DNA of 32,175 bases from Pirellulales bacterium (GTDB lineage: Bacteria > Planctomycetota > Planctomycetia > Pirellulales > DATAWG01). This document shows positions 15,544-24,355 of this stretch, piece by piece. The notes beneath the pieces are model-generated. The model was not told the origin of the DNA and made no database searches. It worked only from the letters and a program-made list of their open reading frames with translations. The position numbers were made by a program, and so were the translations under genes. The DNA lies in contig DATAWG010000089.1 in the NCBI GenBank assembly GCA_036267355.1, positions 1 to 32,175 on the forward strand, in the 5' to 3' direction. Numbering within the stretch: the stretch's first letter is position 1; every line of letters starts with the position of its first letter.

Positions 15544-16191
15544 ATGATGAATCCAATCTCAACGGAATCTTGCGCCGGCAGCTTGGCGGCCGAAATCGAC
15601 GGCCAGAACAACGCGGCAATGCCGGGGGTCGATCTGCCGCGCATCGAAAAAGCGGTGCGCGAAATTCTCGCGGCGGTCGGCGAGGATCCGGATCGCGAGG
15701 GCCTGCTGGAAACGCCGGCCCGAGTCGCGCGCATGTATGCCGAACTGCTGGCCGGATTGCGAGAAGATCCGCGGCAACACTTGAAAAAATTCTTCCACGA
15801 GAAATACGACGAAATCGTTCTCGTTCGCGATATCGGCTTCAACAGCCTTTGCGAGCACCATTTGCTCCCCTTCATCGGTCATGCCCATATCGGCTATTTG
15901 CCCAATGGCCGCGTGATCGGCTTGAGCAAGCTCGCCCGGGTGGTGGAGGTGGTGGCGCGCCGGCCGCAGGTTCAGGAGCGGATGACCGAAACAATCGCCG
16001 ATCTCTTGGTCGAAGAGCTCGATGCCAAAGGCGTAGCGGTCGTGATCGAGGCCAGCCACTCCTGCATGACCGTTCGCGGCGTGCGCAAGCCGGGCAGCGT
16101 CTGTGTTACCTCGGCGATGAAAGGCATTTTCCGGGCAAATCTTTCCAGCCGCTCCGAAGTGATGACGCTGATCTACGGCAACCGGCGGTAA
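15544..16191 (+). CDS. folE: GTP cyclohydrolase I (FolE)
   Basis: The 215-residue enzyme converts GTP to 7,8-dihydroneopterin triphosphate, the first step of folate/tetrahydropterin synthesis and an entry to queuosine-type pathways. The zinc ligands are visible as Cys103 and His106 in [10 protein letters not shown], and Cys174 in HSCMTVRGV; their spacing matches the E. coli enzyme (110/113/181). The segments [25 protein letters not shown] and TSAMKG are also family-typical, and the length is normal. The first ~25 residues are variable. Tandem ATGs at 15544 and 15547 leave the start uncertain by one residue, and no strong ribosome-binding site is visible. The neighbours are unrelated, so it is probably transcribed alone. 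Confidence 0.97.
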   Translation: MMNPISTESCAGSLAAEIDGQNNAAMPGVDLPRIEKAVREILAAVGEDPDREGLLETPARVARMYAELLAGLREDPRQHLKKFFHEKYDEIVLVRDIGFNSLCEHHLLPFIGHAHIGYLPNGRVIGLSKLARVVEVVARRPQVQERMTETIADLLVEELDAKGVAVVIEASHSCMTVRGVRKPGSVCVTSAMKGIFRANLSSRSEVMTLIYGNRR

Positions 16192-16331
16192 ATGACGAAT
16201 TTCGAATGACGAATGACGAATGACGAAGCGATTGCAAAGCCGCGCTGCCGTTGGCCATTAGACATTCGTTATTAGGCATCCGCCATTCTTTGGTCATTCC
16301 TTCCTCATTGGTGCTTCGTCATTCGTCGTTT
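16192..16331. repeat. TGACGAA tandem/inverted repeat block
   Basis: Immediately after the folE stop, ATGACGAAT-type units occur four times, three of them directly in tandem. The right end of the gap carries the complementary TTCGTCATTCGTC at about 16314-16326. The whole 140-base block is A/T-richer than its surroundings and looks like a degenerate inverted repeat. It holds no gene. Confidence 0.7.
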
Positions 16332-16353
16332 CCAAATGCTAGACTTGTAGACC

Positions 16354-17616
16354 ATGCAAGTCGTTTTGTTCGAAGACGATCGGGTCGATCAGTTGGCGCC
16401 GCTCACGATGGGCCGGCCGGCCTATGCCATCGGCTGCGCCGGCTATCGGCTCATCGAATTGGTCGAATCGTTGGGCCCGGTGCACGTGATCGTGCGCGAT
16501 TATCTGCGCGATTTGGAAATGGCCGATGGCCGCCGCGTCCTCGTTGCCGGTGAACCTGCATCCGGCAGTCAAGCGGCCGATGCGGCGATTATCGCCGTCA
16601 ACGCCCGGCTCGCGCCCGGCGTGGCGAATTGCGATCTCTTGCGTCGGCTCGCGAATGCGGATCGCTCGGCGATCGCGGTTGCCGGCGAAAGCGTTGCCGC
16701 GGCATTCATCAAGCATCCGCCGCGGCATCTTTTCGCCGCGAGTGCCGTTGAGTTTTCCGCAGCAATTCGCCGCCTGGAATTGCCGGCCGTCGCGGCCGAC
16801 TTGCGCTTGCTGGAATATCCGCACGATGTGATCCGCGAACATCAACGATCGCTGAGGGAAAACCTCGAATTCCGCATCCGAGACGGTTTTCGCCAGCATT
16901 CCGACGGCCTGTTCGTCGCCGAAGGCGTTACGATCGGCGAGCATCTGGTGACCAACACGCAAGCCGGGCCGATCGTGCTCGACGCCGGCGCTTCGCTCGG
17001 GCCGTTTTGCTACTTGAGCGGGCCGGCGTATGTCGGCCCCGGCGCGCGGCTGATCGAGATGGCCGTGCTCAAAGACGGCGTGGCCATCGGCGCGCGGGCC
17101 AAGATCGGCGGCGAGATCGAAACCTCGATCGTCGAACCGTTGAGCAACAAGCAGCATCACGGATTCTTGGGGCACAGCTACGTCGGCAGTTGGGTGAATC
17201 TCGGCGCCGGCACTTCGAACAGCGACCTGAAAAACACCTACGGCTCGGTGACGATGGACTACGGTGGCCGCCGCGTGCCGAGCGGCATGCAGCTTGTCGG
17301 CTGCTTTATCGGCGACTATGCCAAGACGGCCGTCAACACCGGCATCTTCACGGGCAAGGCGATCGGCGTGTGCAGCATGGCCTATGGGTTCGTGACGACG
17401 AATGTGCCCGGCTTCACCAATTATGCCCGATCGATGGGGCAGGTGACGGAGATCGGCCTCGACGTGGCCGTGGCCACCCAAGCCCGGATGTTCGCCCGCC
17501 GCGGCATCGAACAGCGCGTGTGCGACGTCGATTTGCTCCGTTCGCTTTTCGAACTGACGCGCCCCGAGCGAGCGAATTTCGGCACGCCCCTGCCGCCGGA
17601 GCCCTTGTCGCTGTAG
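16354..17616 (+). CDS. GlmU-family putative sugar nucleotidyltransferase/acyltransferase
   Basis: The protein has 420 residues. The N-terminal VVLFEDDRVDQLAPLTMGRP (3-22) matches the 'putative sugar nucleotidyltransferase' domain of the alternative GlmU family known from Bacteroidetes and Planctomycetes, rather than classic GlmU with its LAAGxGTRM motif. Residues ~185-385 form hexapeptide repeats of a left-handed beta-helix: GVTIGEHL, GPGARLIEMAVLKDGVAIGARAKIGGEI. A GlmU-like acetyltransferase core follows: HHGFLGHSYVGSWVNLGAGTSN (268-289). It probably makes UDP-N-acetylglucosamine or a related nucleotide sugar in the cytoplasm. The ATG at 16354 precedes the first conserved beta strand. It is flanked by a repeat block upstream and an unrelated oxidoreductase 258 bp downstream. 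The exact substrate cannot be read from sequence. Confidence 0.88.
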   Translation: MQVVLFEDDRVDQLAPLTMGRPAYAIGCAGYRLIELVESLGPVHVIVRDYLRDLEMADGRRVLVAGEPASGSQAADAAIIAVNARLAPGVANCDLLRRLANADRSAIAVAGESVAAAFIKHPPRHLFAASAVEFSAAIRRLELPAVAADLRLLEYPHDVIREHQRSLRENLEFRIRDGFRQHSDGLFVAEGVTIGEHLVTNTQAGPIVLDAGASLGPFCYLSGPAYVGPGARLIEMAVLKDGVAIGARAKIGGEIETSIVEPLSNKQHHGFLGHSYVGSWVNLGAGTSNSDLKNTYGSVTMDYGGRRVPSGMQLVGCFIGDYAKTAVNTGIFTGKAIGVCSMAYGFVTTNVPGFTNYARSMGQVTEIGLDVAVATQARMFARRGIEQRVCDVDLLRSLFELTRPERANFGTPLPPEPLSL

Positions 17617-17874
17617 CAACCAGCCGGCTTTCGGTGGTGATGCGCGAAATACAACCGCTCGCTCGCGCGAAAACTCCGCAAATCCGGCATGGGCATTCTC
17701 GTGTGCAGCCCCGGATCATCCGCGCGGCTGAAGCGGCGGCGCCAGCGGCGCCGTTCCGTTGATTGCTTCACTGGCGGCCGACGGCTAAACTACTGGGGCC
17801 CATCGAACTTCGTCTCCGATCGATCGACACCGTTCGATCCGATTGCTGGCCATCATGACTGCAGGATCGTTTGG

Positions 17875-19134
17875 ATGCCCACTTCGAAGGTTTCTCGGCG
17901 GAAAGTTTTGGGATACGCGGCAAGCGGCGTAGCCCTGCCTTATCTCATCCCCTCCGGTGTGCTCGCGTCGCCCGGAAAGCCGGGGGCCAACGACCGCGTT
18001 GTCATCGGCTTTATCGGCACGGGGCACCGCGCTAATCAACTGATGGACCAAGTGCCGGCGGGGGGCAAGATCGTGGCGATCGCCGATTGTTTTCTCAAAC
18101 GTGCGCAGGAGACCGTCGCGGCGAAAAAGACCGATTGGAAAATCTATCAAGATTATCGCAAGATGCTCGACGAGCAACAGCTCGATGCCGTGATGATCGC
18201 CACGCCGGACCATGTGCGCACGCGCATCGCCATCCACGCCTGCCAGGCCGGCAAAGACGTCTATGCGGAAAAACCGCTCACGGCCTACATCGGCGAAGGC
18301 CGGGCATTGGTCAACGCGGCGCGAAAATACAACCGTGTCTTCCAGGTCGGCAGCCAGCAACGCACGATGGAGGTCAACCGCGTTGCCTGCGAATTCGTCC
18401 GCAACGGCGGACTCGGCAAAATCCAGAAAGTGCTCGGCATCAACTACACCGGCCCGCAACGCTACAGCGGCCTTCCGCGAGAGCAAGTTCCGGCCGGCGA
18501 CGATTGGGACGTATGGTGCGGACCGACCGAACTCCGCCCTTTCAATTCGCAACTCCAATTCAGTTGGATGCGCTGGCGCGATTACTCGGGCGGCGAGATG
18601 ACCAATTGGGGCGCCCACGGGCTCGACCAAATCCAATGGGCGCTGGGCGCCAGTGAAACCGGGCCGGTGGAAATCTGGCCGGTCTCGCCGGGCCCGAACG
18701 GCAAAGTTTCCTTGAAATATGCCAGCGGAGTGGTCGTATCTTTGGAGCTCGACAAGGGCCCTCAGGGCGGCGGCATCTTCATCGGCGAGCGCGGCAAGAT
18801 CGAAATCAACCGCAATAAGTTCACGACCAATCCTCCCGGCTTGATCAAGGATGCGCCCACCGCCGCAAAGGCCGAGGCTTGGGAAGGGCCTGGCTGGATC
18901 GCCAAGCCGCACATTCAGAATTGGCTCGATTGCATCCGGAGCCGCGAAAAGCCCAATGCCGATGTCGAAATCGGACACCGTTCGATCAGCGTTTCGCATC
19001 TGGCCAACATCGCCCGTGAAATCGGTCGCAAGCTCCGCTGGAATCCAGACAAGGAACGGTTCGTCGACGATCCAGAAGCCGACAAATACTTGAATCGACC
19101 GCGGCGCAAGGGCTATGAACTGCCCGAAGCCTGA
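17875..19134 (+). CDS. Tat-exported Gfo/Idh/MocA family oxidoreductase
   Basis: The protein has 419 residues. The N-terminus SRRKVLGYAASGVALPYLIP carries a twin-arginine motif (8-9) and a hydrophobic core, pointing to export of the folded, cofactor-loaded enzyme. The Rossmann fold follows: VIGFIGTGHRANQ (43-55), ATPDHVRTRIAIHA (109-122) and the family motif YAEKPLT (130-136). Family members oxidise or reduce sugars and polyols with NAD(P); many paralogues exist in planctomycetes and the substrate is unknown. AGGA eight bases before the ATG at 17875 sets the start. The open frame extends upstream to 17689, but that part has no Tat-like or conserved content. A DUF1559 gene follows after 66 bp and may be co-transcribed. 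Confidence 0.93.
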   Translation: MPTSKVSRRKVLGYAASGVALPYLIPSGVLASPGKPGANDRVVIGFIGTGHRANQLMDQVPAGGKIVAIADCFLKRAQETVAAKKTDWKIYQDYRKMLDEQQLDAVMIATPDHVRTRIAIHACQAGKDVYAEKPLTAYIGEGRALVNAARKYNRVFQVGSQQRTMEVNRVACEFVRNGGLGKIQKVLGINYTGPQRYSGLPREQVPAGDDWDVWCGPTELRPFNSQLQFSWMRWRDYSGGEMTNWGAHGLDQIQWALGASETGPVEIWPVSPGPNGKVSLKYASGVVVSLELDKGPQGGGIFIGERGKIEINRNKFTTNPPGLIKDAPTAAKAEAWEGPGWIAKPHIQNWLDCIRSREKPNADVEIGHRSISVSHLANIAREIGRKLRWNPDKERFVDDPEADKYLNRPRRKGYELPEA

Positions 19135-19200
19135 TTGTCCAGTGTTGATGGTGCAACGCACAGCCGATCGGCAAGAGAACGGAATTCACGAGGACCTGCG

Positions 19201-20205
19201 ATGAGCGGACGAGAAGGCGGGTTCACGCTCGTCGAACTTTTGGTGGTGATCACGATCATCGGAATTCTCGTTGGATTGCTGCTGCCAGCGGTGGAATCGG
19301 CACGCGACCAAGGGCGGCTGGTCCAGTGCCAGAATCACGTCAAGCAATTGGCGCTCGGGATGCTTTCGCACGAGGCGTCGAAAGGATTCCTGCCGACCGC
19401 AGGCTGGGGCTATATATGGACCGGCGATCCCGATCTCGGAACCGGATTGCAGCAGCCAGGCGGTTGGGCTTATTGCATTCTGCCCTATATCGATCAGGCG
19501 GCGCTAGCACAAATCGGCGCCGGGCTCGCATCCGGTAGCAACACTTCGCCCAAGGCCCTCGCCCTGCAGCAGCTTGTCGCCACACCGCTCGAAACCTTTT
19601 ACTGCCCGGATCGCCGGCCTGTCGGGCTCTATACCTTCGGCAGCGGGTCGGGCCAAGTAAACTGTGCGAATCCTTCTCAGGTCATCCGGATCGATTATGC
19701 AGCCAACGGCGGCGACAGCAATCTTGTCGACGCAACCCAATCCCGACAGCCATCGAGCTACGCTCAAGGCGAGCAAGTTTCGTTCTGGGCCGGCTGCCCG
19801 CAGAATACCGGCGTGTGCTTGCAACATGCCGAACTGCACTTGGCCGCGATCACCGACGGACTCAGCAACACCTATCTGCTCGGCGAAAAGTATCTCAATC
19901 CAGACAGTTACACTTCGGGCACCGACAACGGCGACAACGAAAATGCTTACACCGGGCTGAATTGGGATCAGACGCGCACGACGGCGACCGGCCCCAACGG
20001 AAGTTCTTACAACTACCAACCGCCGCAACAAGACACCCCCGGCAACGGAAATTACTGGTGCTTCGGCAGTGCTCATCGCGGCGTGTTCGTAATGGCGATT
20101 TGCGACGGCTCAGTTCGAAAGTTCAGTTTCACGATCGATCCCGAAGTGCATCGCCGCCTCGGAAACCGCGCCGACGGCCTGCCGGTCACAACGCCCAGCC
20201 TCTAA
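19201..20205 (+). CDS. DUF1559 family pseudopilin-like secreted protein
   Basis: The protein has 334 residues. The N-terminus GREGGFTLVELLVVITIIGI has a canonical prepilin site (Gly before FTLVE, Glu at +5), followed by LLLPAVESARDQGR. Internal family landmarks are CQNHVKQLALGMLSHE, the Cys-containing ETFYCPDR strand, ITDGLSNTYLLGEKY, and near the C-terminus GSAHRGVFVMAICDGSVRKFSF, the H..G...A.CDGSV motif. GAGGA six bases before the ATG at 19201 fixes the start. It is a distant paralogue of the protein at 250-1251. Its position 66 bp behind the exported oxidoreductase suggests a shared transcript. Membrane-anchored, extracytoplasmic location is inferred; function is unknown. Confidence 0.92.
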   Translation: MSGREGGFTLVELLVVITIIGILVGLLLPAVESARDQGRLVQCQNHVKQLALGMLSHEASKGFLPTAGWGYIWTGDPDLGTGLQQPGGWAYCILPYIDQAALAQIGAGLASGSNTSPKALALQQLVATPLETFYCPDRRPVGLYTFGSGSGQVNCANPSQVIRIDYAANGGDSNLVDATQSRQPSSYAQGEQVSFWAGCPQNTGVCLQHAELHLAAITDGLSNTYLLGEKYLNPDSYTSGTDNGDNENAYTGLNWDQTRTTATGPNGSSYNYQPPQQDTPGNGNYWCFGSAHRGVFVMAICDGSVRKFSFTIDPEVHRRLGNRADGLPVTTPSL

Positions 20206-20300
20206 ATCGCTAGCTTGGCCGCTTGTGCCACTGGCTCTGCTGGTATTTTAGTGGATTTGGCCGCAACCAAAACTCACTCGCTAAAACACCGGCGGCTATA

Positions 20301-20351
20301 CGATAAAAACACCTTCGTCGATCCCTACAAACAATTCGTGTGTTCGTGGCA
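20301..20351. repeat. 51-bp companion sequence of the REPIN, left of copy B
   Basis: CGATAAAAACACCTTCGTCG through to TGTTCGTGGCA matches 30281-30331 at 46 of 51 positions. Here it lies on the left of the palindrome; at copy C it lies on the right. Confidence 0.85.
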
Positions 20352-20471
20352 CAGAGCCACCGTGCGGCGGGACCGCGACCAACGTAGCAGGCACACTCCG
20401 TGTGCCGTCTGCGCTGCTCTGTGCGCAATCCGCCGCGATGCGCCGACGGCACAAGGCGTGTGCCTGCTACG
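20351..20471. repeat. REPIN-like inverted repeat, copy B, with shared left flank
   Basis: The arms 20383-20409 and 20445-20471 are complementary at 25 of 27 bases. The 35-base loop differs from that of copy C at only three positions. The 32-base left flank (ACAGAGCCACCGTGCGGCG...CCGCGACCAA) is also shared with copy C (from 30162). It sits in the 320-base gap between the DUF1559 gene and the propeller protein gene, which otherwise holds no recognisable gene. Confidence 0.85.
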
Positions 20472-20525
20472 ATCGACGTCGTGCCGCGTTTCGAACAACC
20501 CTCCCGAAATATAGAGCCCGATCCT

Positions 20526-22670
20526 ATGCTTCCGAATCGATTGCGTGTCGCCCTTCGCCTGATATTCGGCAGTTGCGTTGTGTGGGCGTGCCTTGCTGCG
20601 ACGATTGCGCTCGCGGCCGACCCTGATGTCTTGGATGCAATCAAGCCGGGCGAGTGGTATGAGGTGCCGAATTCACATCTCGACGCGGTTGCTCCGAGCG
20701 ACAAGGAATTTCCTTGGCTTAGAGGCAATGTCGGGGGCGTGATCGATTGCTGGGCGGGCGGGGCGTTCGACACGCAACGCGATCGGCTGTATATCGGGCC
20801 AGGGGGAGGTCATGCGGGCTACAACGGAAACGAAGTGTATGCTTTCGAACTGCACGATCTGCGGTGGCATCGGCTGACCGATCCCGACCCGGTGATTCCC
20901 GGCACCGAGTACACCGACCTTGAAAAATCTCCCTTCGCGATGCACACCTACGACGCCGTGGAATATCTGCCGCCGCCGGTGGATCGCTATGTCGTTATCG
21001 GAGGCTGGGGCACGCCGCGGGCCTACGCGCTCGATCCCGATCATCCCAAGCATTGGGAGGTTTATCCCGACCATCGGACGGGCCGCACAGGCGACTATTG
21101 CGCCTATGACCCCGTGAAGCAGCTTCTTTGGCTGAACACACCAATCACCAGCGGCAAGCTGAGCCAATGGAATCCGTTTTCGCACCAGTGGACGTTGCGT
21201 CTCCATGATTCGCCCGAACCCAGCTACTACGAAACGGCGGACATCGATTTCCGCCGGCATCTGCTCGTCGCATGCGGCCGCGGCAAATCGAAGATAACGC
21301 AGCTCAAGGATGTGCCTGCCGTGATGGAGTGCCGCACGGTCGAAACCAGCGGAGATCGCACGGCCGAGAAAATGGCGAGTCCCGGATTCTGCTACGTTCC
21401 GGCGCTCGACAAGTTCGTGGCATGGGCCGGCGGAGCGGATGTCTACACGCTCGATATCGACACCTTGCACTGGACCAGGCACGCCCCGGCGCCGACCAAC
21501 CGGGTTTCGCCCGGACCGCAGCAGCAGTGGGGCACCTTCGGACGATTTCGCTACATTCCGTCGAGAAATCTGTTCATCGTCTGTAGCGGCGTGAAGCAGA
21601 ACGTATTTCTTTACCGGCTCACCGCCGAGCGGCCAAATCCAATCGTGAGCGTCGTGGCGCGGGCCAGCCGAAAATCGATCGAACGGAGCATTCCAGCGAC
21701 CCCGCTGGTCGTCGAAGCTGTCTATGCCGATGGAAGGCATGTCGACGTCACTCGCGATGCCAACTACCAATCTCTCGATCCGAACGTCGCCTCGGTCGAG
21801 CCGCGCGGCGGCGGGATTGTCGTCGGCCGCTCGCTCGGCACGACACAAATCCGTGCGACGTACTGCGATCCAGCTTACAAGCGTGGCTTTTCCAGCGGAG
21901 CGGAAATTGGGGTCGACAAGGTGTCGCCCGCGCCGACATTGCAATCGCTAAAATGCGACGCCGCCCGGCTAACGATGGTTCCGGGCGAGTCGTTTCAACT
22001 CCTGGCTGCCGGCCGCTACTCGCGCGCCAGCGATCATTTCAAGCAAGATGAAACGGCCGCCGCGACTTGGTCGAGCGATTCGCCGGAAGTTGTTTCGGTC
22101 GCGCGCGGGCTGGTGCGCGCGATCAAGTCCGGCGCTACGGTCGACGTGCGAGTCGCGCTCGATCGCAGGTCGGCAGTAGTGAAAGTCGATGTTACCGATA
22201 AGCCACAGATTCGGCGGATCAGTTTCCAGGTAAAAGAGACTCCGGTTCGACCGGGTTGGCTTGCCGAAACCGGCCAGAAATTCAGCGACCATCGCGGGTA
22301 TGGCTGGCTCGACAATCATGATATTTCGGCGCGCGACGACCGTGCGAGCGCCCACCATCCGATGCTGATGCACTTCAACACCGTGCTTGAGAAGGCCTAC
22401 AAGGTGAGAGTGCCGCGTGGCGACTACACGGTTCGCATCGCGATGGGCGACGCCGACTACGGCAAAGTGCCCTTCGAAGGTTGGACCGCGCTTGGCGATC
22501 GGCGGCTGATCTATTACGAGGGGCGCGATAATTCGATCGCCACGCGGCGCGTGTCGGCCGGCGACGATGGGCTCGTTTTTACCGTCAATGGCCCGATCAA
22601 CTATCTGATCGTCGTGCCGCTCGGCATCGACATCGAAAAACATGCCGACGATGGCCCCGAGCCTCGCTAG
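20526..22670 (+). CDS. Secreted beta-propeller protein with Ig-like domains
   Basis: The protein has 714 residues. A signal peptide (about 1-30, core LIFGSCVVWACLAATIALA) precedes a kelch/propeller-like region (about 60-370) with repeated tryptophan- and tyrosine-rich strands such as NEVYAFELHDLRWHRLTD, YVVIGGWGTPRAYALD and DVYTLDIDTLHWTRH. Two bacterial Ig-like (Big_2 type) domains follow at about 375-470 and 475-570, seen from DPNVASVEPRGGGIVVGRSLGTT and SPEVVSVARGLVRAIKSGAT. The C-terminal ~140 residues (GYGWLDNHDISARDD, YTVRIAMGDADY) resemble a carbohydrate-binding or malectin-like sandwich seen in secreted planctomycete enzymes. No catalytic motif was identified. The frame extends upstream into REPIN copy B; the ATG at 20526 directly before the signal peptide is preferred. 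Probably a surface or periplasmic glycan-binding protein (inference). Confidence 0.85.
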   Translation: MLPNRLRVALRLIFGSCVVWACLAATIALAADPDVLDAIKPGEWYEVPNSHLDAVAPSDKEFPWLRGNVGGVIDCWAGGAFDTQRDRLYIGPGGGHAGYNGNEVYAFELHDLRWHRLTDPDPVIPGTEYTDLEKSPFAMHTYDAVEYLPPPVDRYVVIGGWGTPRAYALDPDHPKHWEVYPDHRTGRTGDYCAYDPVKQLLWLNTPITSGKLSQWNPFSHQWTLRLHDSPEPSYYETADIDFRRHLLVACGRGKSKITQLKDVPAVMECRTVETSGDRTAEKMASPGFCYVPALDKFVAWAGGADVYTLDIDTLHWTRHAPAPTNRVSPGPQQQWGTFGRFRYIPSRNLFIVCSGVKQNVFLYRLTAERPNPIVSVVARASRKSIERSIPATPLVVEAVYADGRHVDVTRDANYQSLDPNVASVEPRGGGIVVGRSLGTTQIRATYCDPAYKRGFSSGAEIGVDKVSPAPTLQSLKCDAARLTMVPGESFQLLAAGRYSRASDHFKQDETAAATWSSDSPEVVSVARGLVRAIKSGATVDVRVALDRRSAVVKVDVTDKPQIRRISFQVKETPVRPGWLAETGQKFSDHRGYGWLDNHDISARDDRASAHHPMLMHFNTVLEKAYKVRVPRGDYTVRIAMGDADYGKVPFEGWTALGDRRLIYYEGRDNSIATRRVSAGDDGLVFTVNGPINYLIVVPLGIDIEKHADDGPEPR

Positions 22671-22730
22671 TCTTCGAGGATTGTCGAAAACGCTTTGTTC
22701 CGTCGATTCGGAAGGCTTCCATGCTCCTTT

Positions 22731-24200
22731 CTACGCGGCTGCAGCATCCTCAGAAGCCTCATCCAATTTGCGCAGCGAATCGTAGATCGGCGGGTTGCCG
22801 AGTAGTTCGGGAACGCAATAAGCCGTCACCGAGGCGGCCATCATTGGCAAAATCAGCGTCCAAGAGCCCGTCATTTCCAACAGCAGCACGACGCCGGTGA
22901 GTGGGGAGCGCACGATCGCCGTGAAGCAGGCAGCCATGGCAACAATCGCATAGGGGGCCGGCAAGACGGAGGCATGCGTGACTGCGGCAGTGCCGGTGGC
23001 GAAGAGATTTCCCAGCACCGCCCCGAGGGCCAACAGCGGCGCAAAGATTCCGCCCGGCGCGCCGCAGCCGTAGGAGGCCATCGTCAGTAAAAATCGCAAC
23101 AGCAATAATGCGATGGCCGTTCGGCAGACAAACGCTCCGACAATCGCATGCTGCGCCAGTTCCTCGCCGCCGCCGACGGCAATGGGGCTGTACCAGGCAA
23201 GCAATCCCGCCCCGGCGCCGACGATTGCGCCGGTGGCGCCCTTCGGCCAATTGCGGGACCGCTTAAACAATCGCAGCGAAGAGATCAAGCCGACGTTGAA
23301 CAACACGCCGAGAACTCCGGCCGCCAGCCCCAGTATCAGGTATTCCGGCAAGACCATGGCTGGAGTCATGCCCAACGGATTGACGTTAAAATCGGTCGCT
23401 CCGCCGATCCACGCGCTGGGCGCGGCCCGCAGCACGACGGTGCCCGTGATGCACGCGATCAGTGATGCACTGAACACCCGGGCCGAGAAGCGGTGCAACA
23501 GTTCCTCCATGACAAACAGCGATGCCGCCAACGGTGCGTTGAACGCGACGGCAAGACCGGCGCCGGCGCCGGCGGCGATAAGCGTCCAGGGCTCGGGGAT
23601 GAACCGGCGGAGCATGTCGCTGACGAGCCGGCCGATCGTGCCGCCCATTTGCACCGTTGGCCCTTCGCGCCCCAGCGCCATGCCGCTACCGATGCTCAGC
23701 GAGCCGCCGAGAAATTTGACCGGCAGGATCAGACTTTCGGCTGGCCGCAAATGGGCGCGAAGCACCGCTTCGATGCGTGGGATGCCGCTGCCCGCGGTGT
23801 GGGGCGCCAACCTCCGCGTCAGCCATAGCCCAAGCCCGCCCCCCGCTGCGCAGACGCACATTGGCAGCAGCCAACTCAGCGACGGCAGTTGGGCGGCGGA
23901 AAACGCGAGCAATTCGAGCCGGAAGCCGGCTGCCCACACCAAGGTCGCGCGGAATGCCGCCCCCACCACTCCCGCCAGGGCGCCGACCACTGCCGCCACG
24001 ACCATCAGCGTCAGCCATTGGAGCGGCTGGCTCGGTAACGCGTCGTCGGACTCGGAGGCCGGCACCGCCAGCTTTTCCATCGCGGCGGCGGCTGGTCGCG
24101 GCGGCCCAACGCCAGCCGGCTCGCTGGGCGGCGGTTTTGCAGACGAAACCGCCTGAGGATCGTCAGAATGATCGGCAGCTGGAGACCGCGGTTCCGGCAT
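22731..24200 (-). CDS. clcA: ClC-type chloride/proton antiporter
   Basis: This 489-residue polytopic membrane protein has all ClC selectivity motifs: GSGIP (137-141), GREGP (177-181) with the gating glutamate Glu179, and GGIFAP (383-388). Glu233 in FNAPLAASLFVMEE corresponds to the internal proton glutamate (Glu203 in E. coli ClcA), and Tyr473 in NPPIYDSL to its central tyrosine. With both glutamates present, Cl-/H+ exchange rather than channel behaviour is predicted. The first ~57 residues are a Pro/Ala/Ser-rich extension; an internal Met at 41 is an alternative start. No CBS domains follow. It lies 155 bp downstream of ftsH on the same strand, and converges with the propeller gene with a 60-bp gap that shows no clear terminator. 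Confidence 0.95.
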   Translation of the reverse strand: MPEPRSPAADHSDDPQAVSSAKPPPSEPAGVGPPRPAAAAMEKLAVPASESDDALPSQPLQWLTLMVVAAVVGALAGVVGAAFRATLVWAAGFRLELLAFSAAQLPSLSWLLPMCVCAAGGGLGLWLTRRLAPHTAGSGIPRIEAVLRAHLRPAESLILPVKFLGGSLSIGSGMALGREGPTVQMGGTIGRLVSDMLRRFIPEPWTLIAAGAGAGLAVAFNAPLAASLFVMEELLHRFSARVFSASLIACITGTVVLRAAPSAWIGGATDFNVNPLGMTPAMVLPEYLILGLAAGVLGVLFNVGLISSLRLFKRSRNWPKGATGAIVGAGAGLLAWYSPIAVGGGEELAQHAIVGAFVCRTAIALLLLRFLLTMASYGCGAPGGIFAPLLALGAVLGNLFATGTAAVTHASVLPAPYAIVAMAACFTAIVRSPLTGVVLLLEMTGSWTLILPMMAASVTAYCVPELLGNPPIYDSLRKLDEASEDAAAA

Positions 24201-24294
24201 CGGCGTAAAGCCCTATTTGGATTTGCTCGGCAATTACTTCGGGGTGTGGCACTGGCAATCGCAGCCTGCCGGTGTCGAACCGCCCCACGGCGTC

Positions 24295-24322
24295 CCACTG
24301 GCAGACTGCGCTTTGCCAGTGG
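24295..24322. repeat. Hairpin between ftsH and clcA
   Basis: CCACTGGCA and TGCCAGTGG form a perfect 9-bp stem with a 10-base loop. A related CACTGGCAA occurs upstream at 24250-24258. It lies downstream of the ftsH stop on the minus strand, so it may terminate that transcript or be a small intergenic repeat. There is no T-tract. Confidence 0.55.
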
Positions 24323-24355
24323 CACACGCCGACCGTGGCACACGCCGCCACTCGT

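Noticed and set aside
15537-16223. 228-residue plus-strand frame overlapping folE in another frame
   Set aside because: folE is unambiguous with correctly spaced zinc ligands. The overlapping frame is Arg-rich and runs into the TGACGAA repeat.
16339-17619. 426-residue minus-strand frame opposite the GlmU-like gene
   Set aside because: It covers almost exactly the antisense of a clear protein family, and its translation has no recognisable motif. Long antisense frames are expected at this GC content.
17785-19161. 458-residue minus-strand frame opposite the Gfo/Idh/MocA gene
   Set aside because: The plus strand has a Tat signal, Rossmann motif and EKP motif; the antisense product has nothing recognisable.
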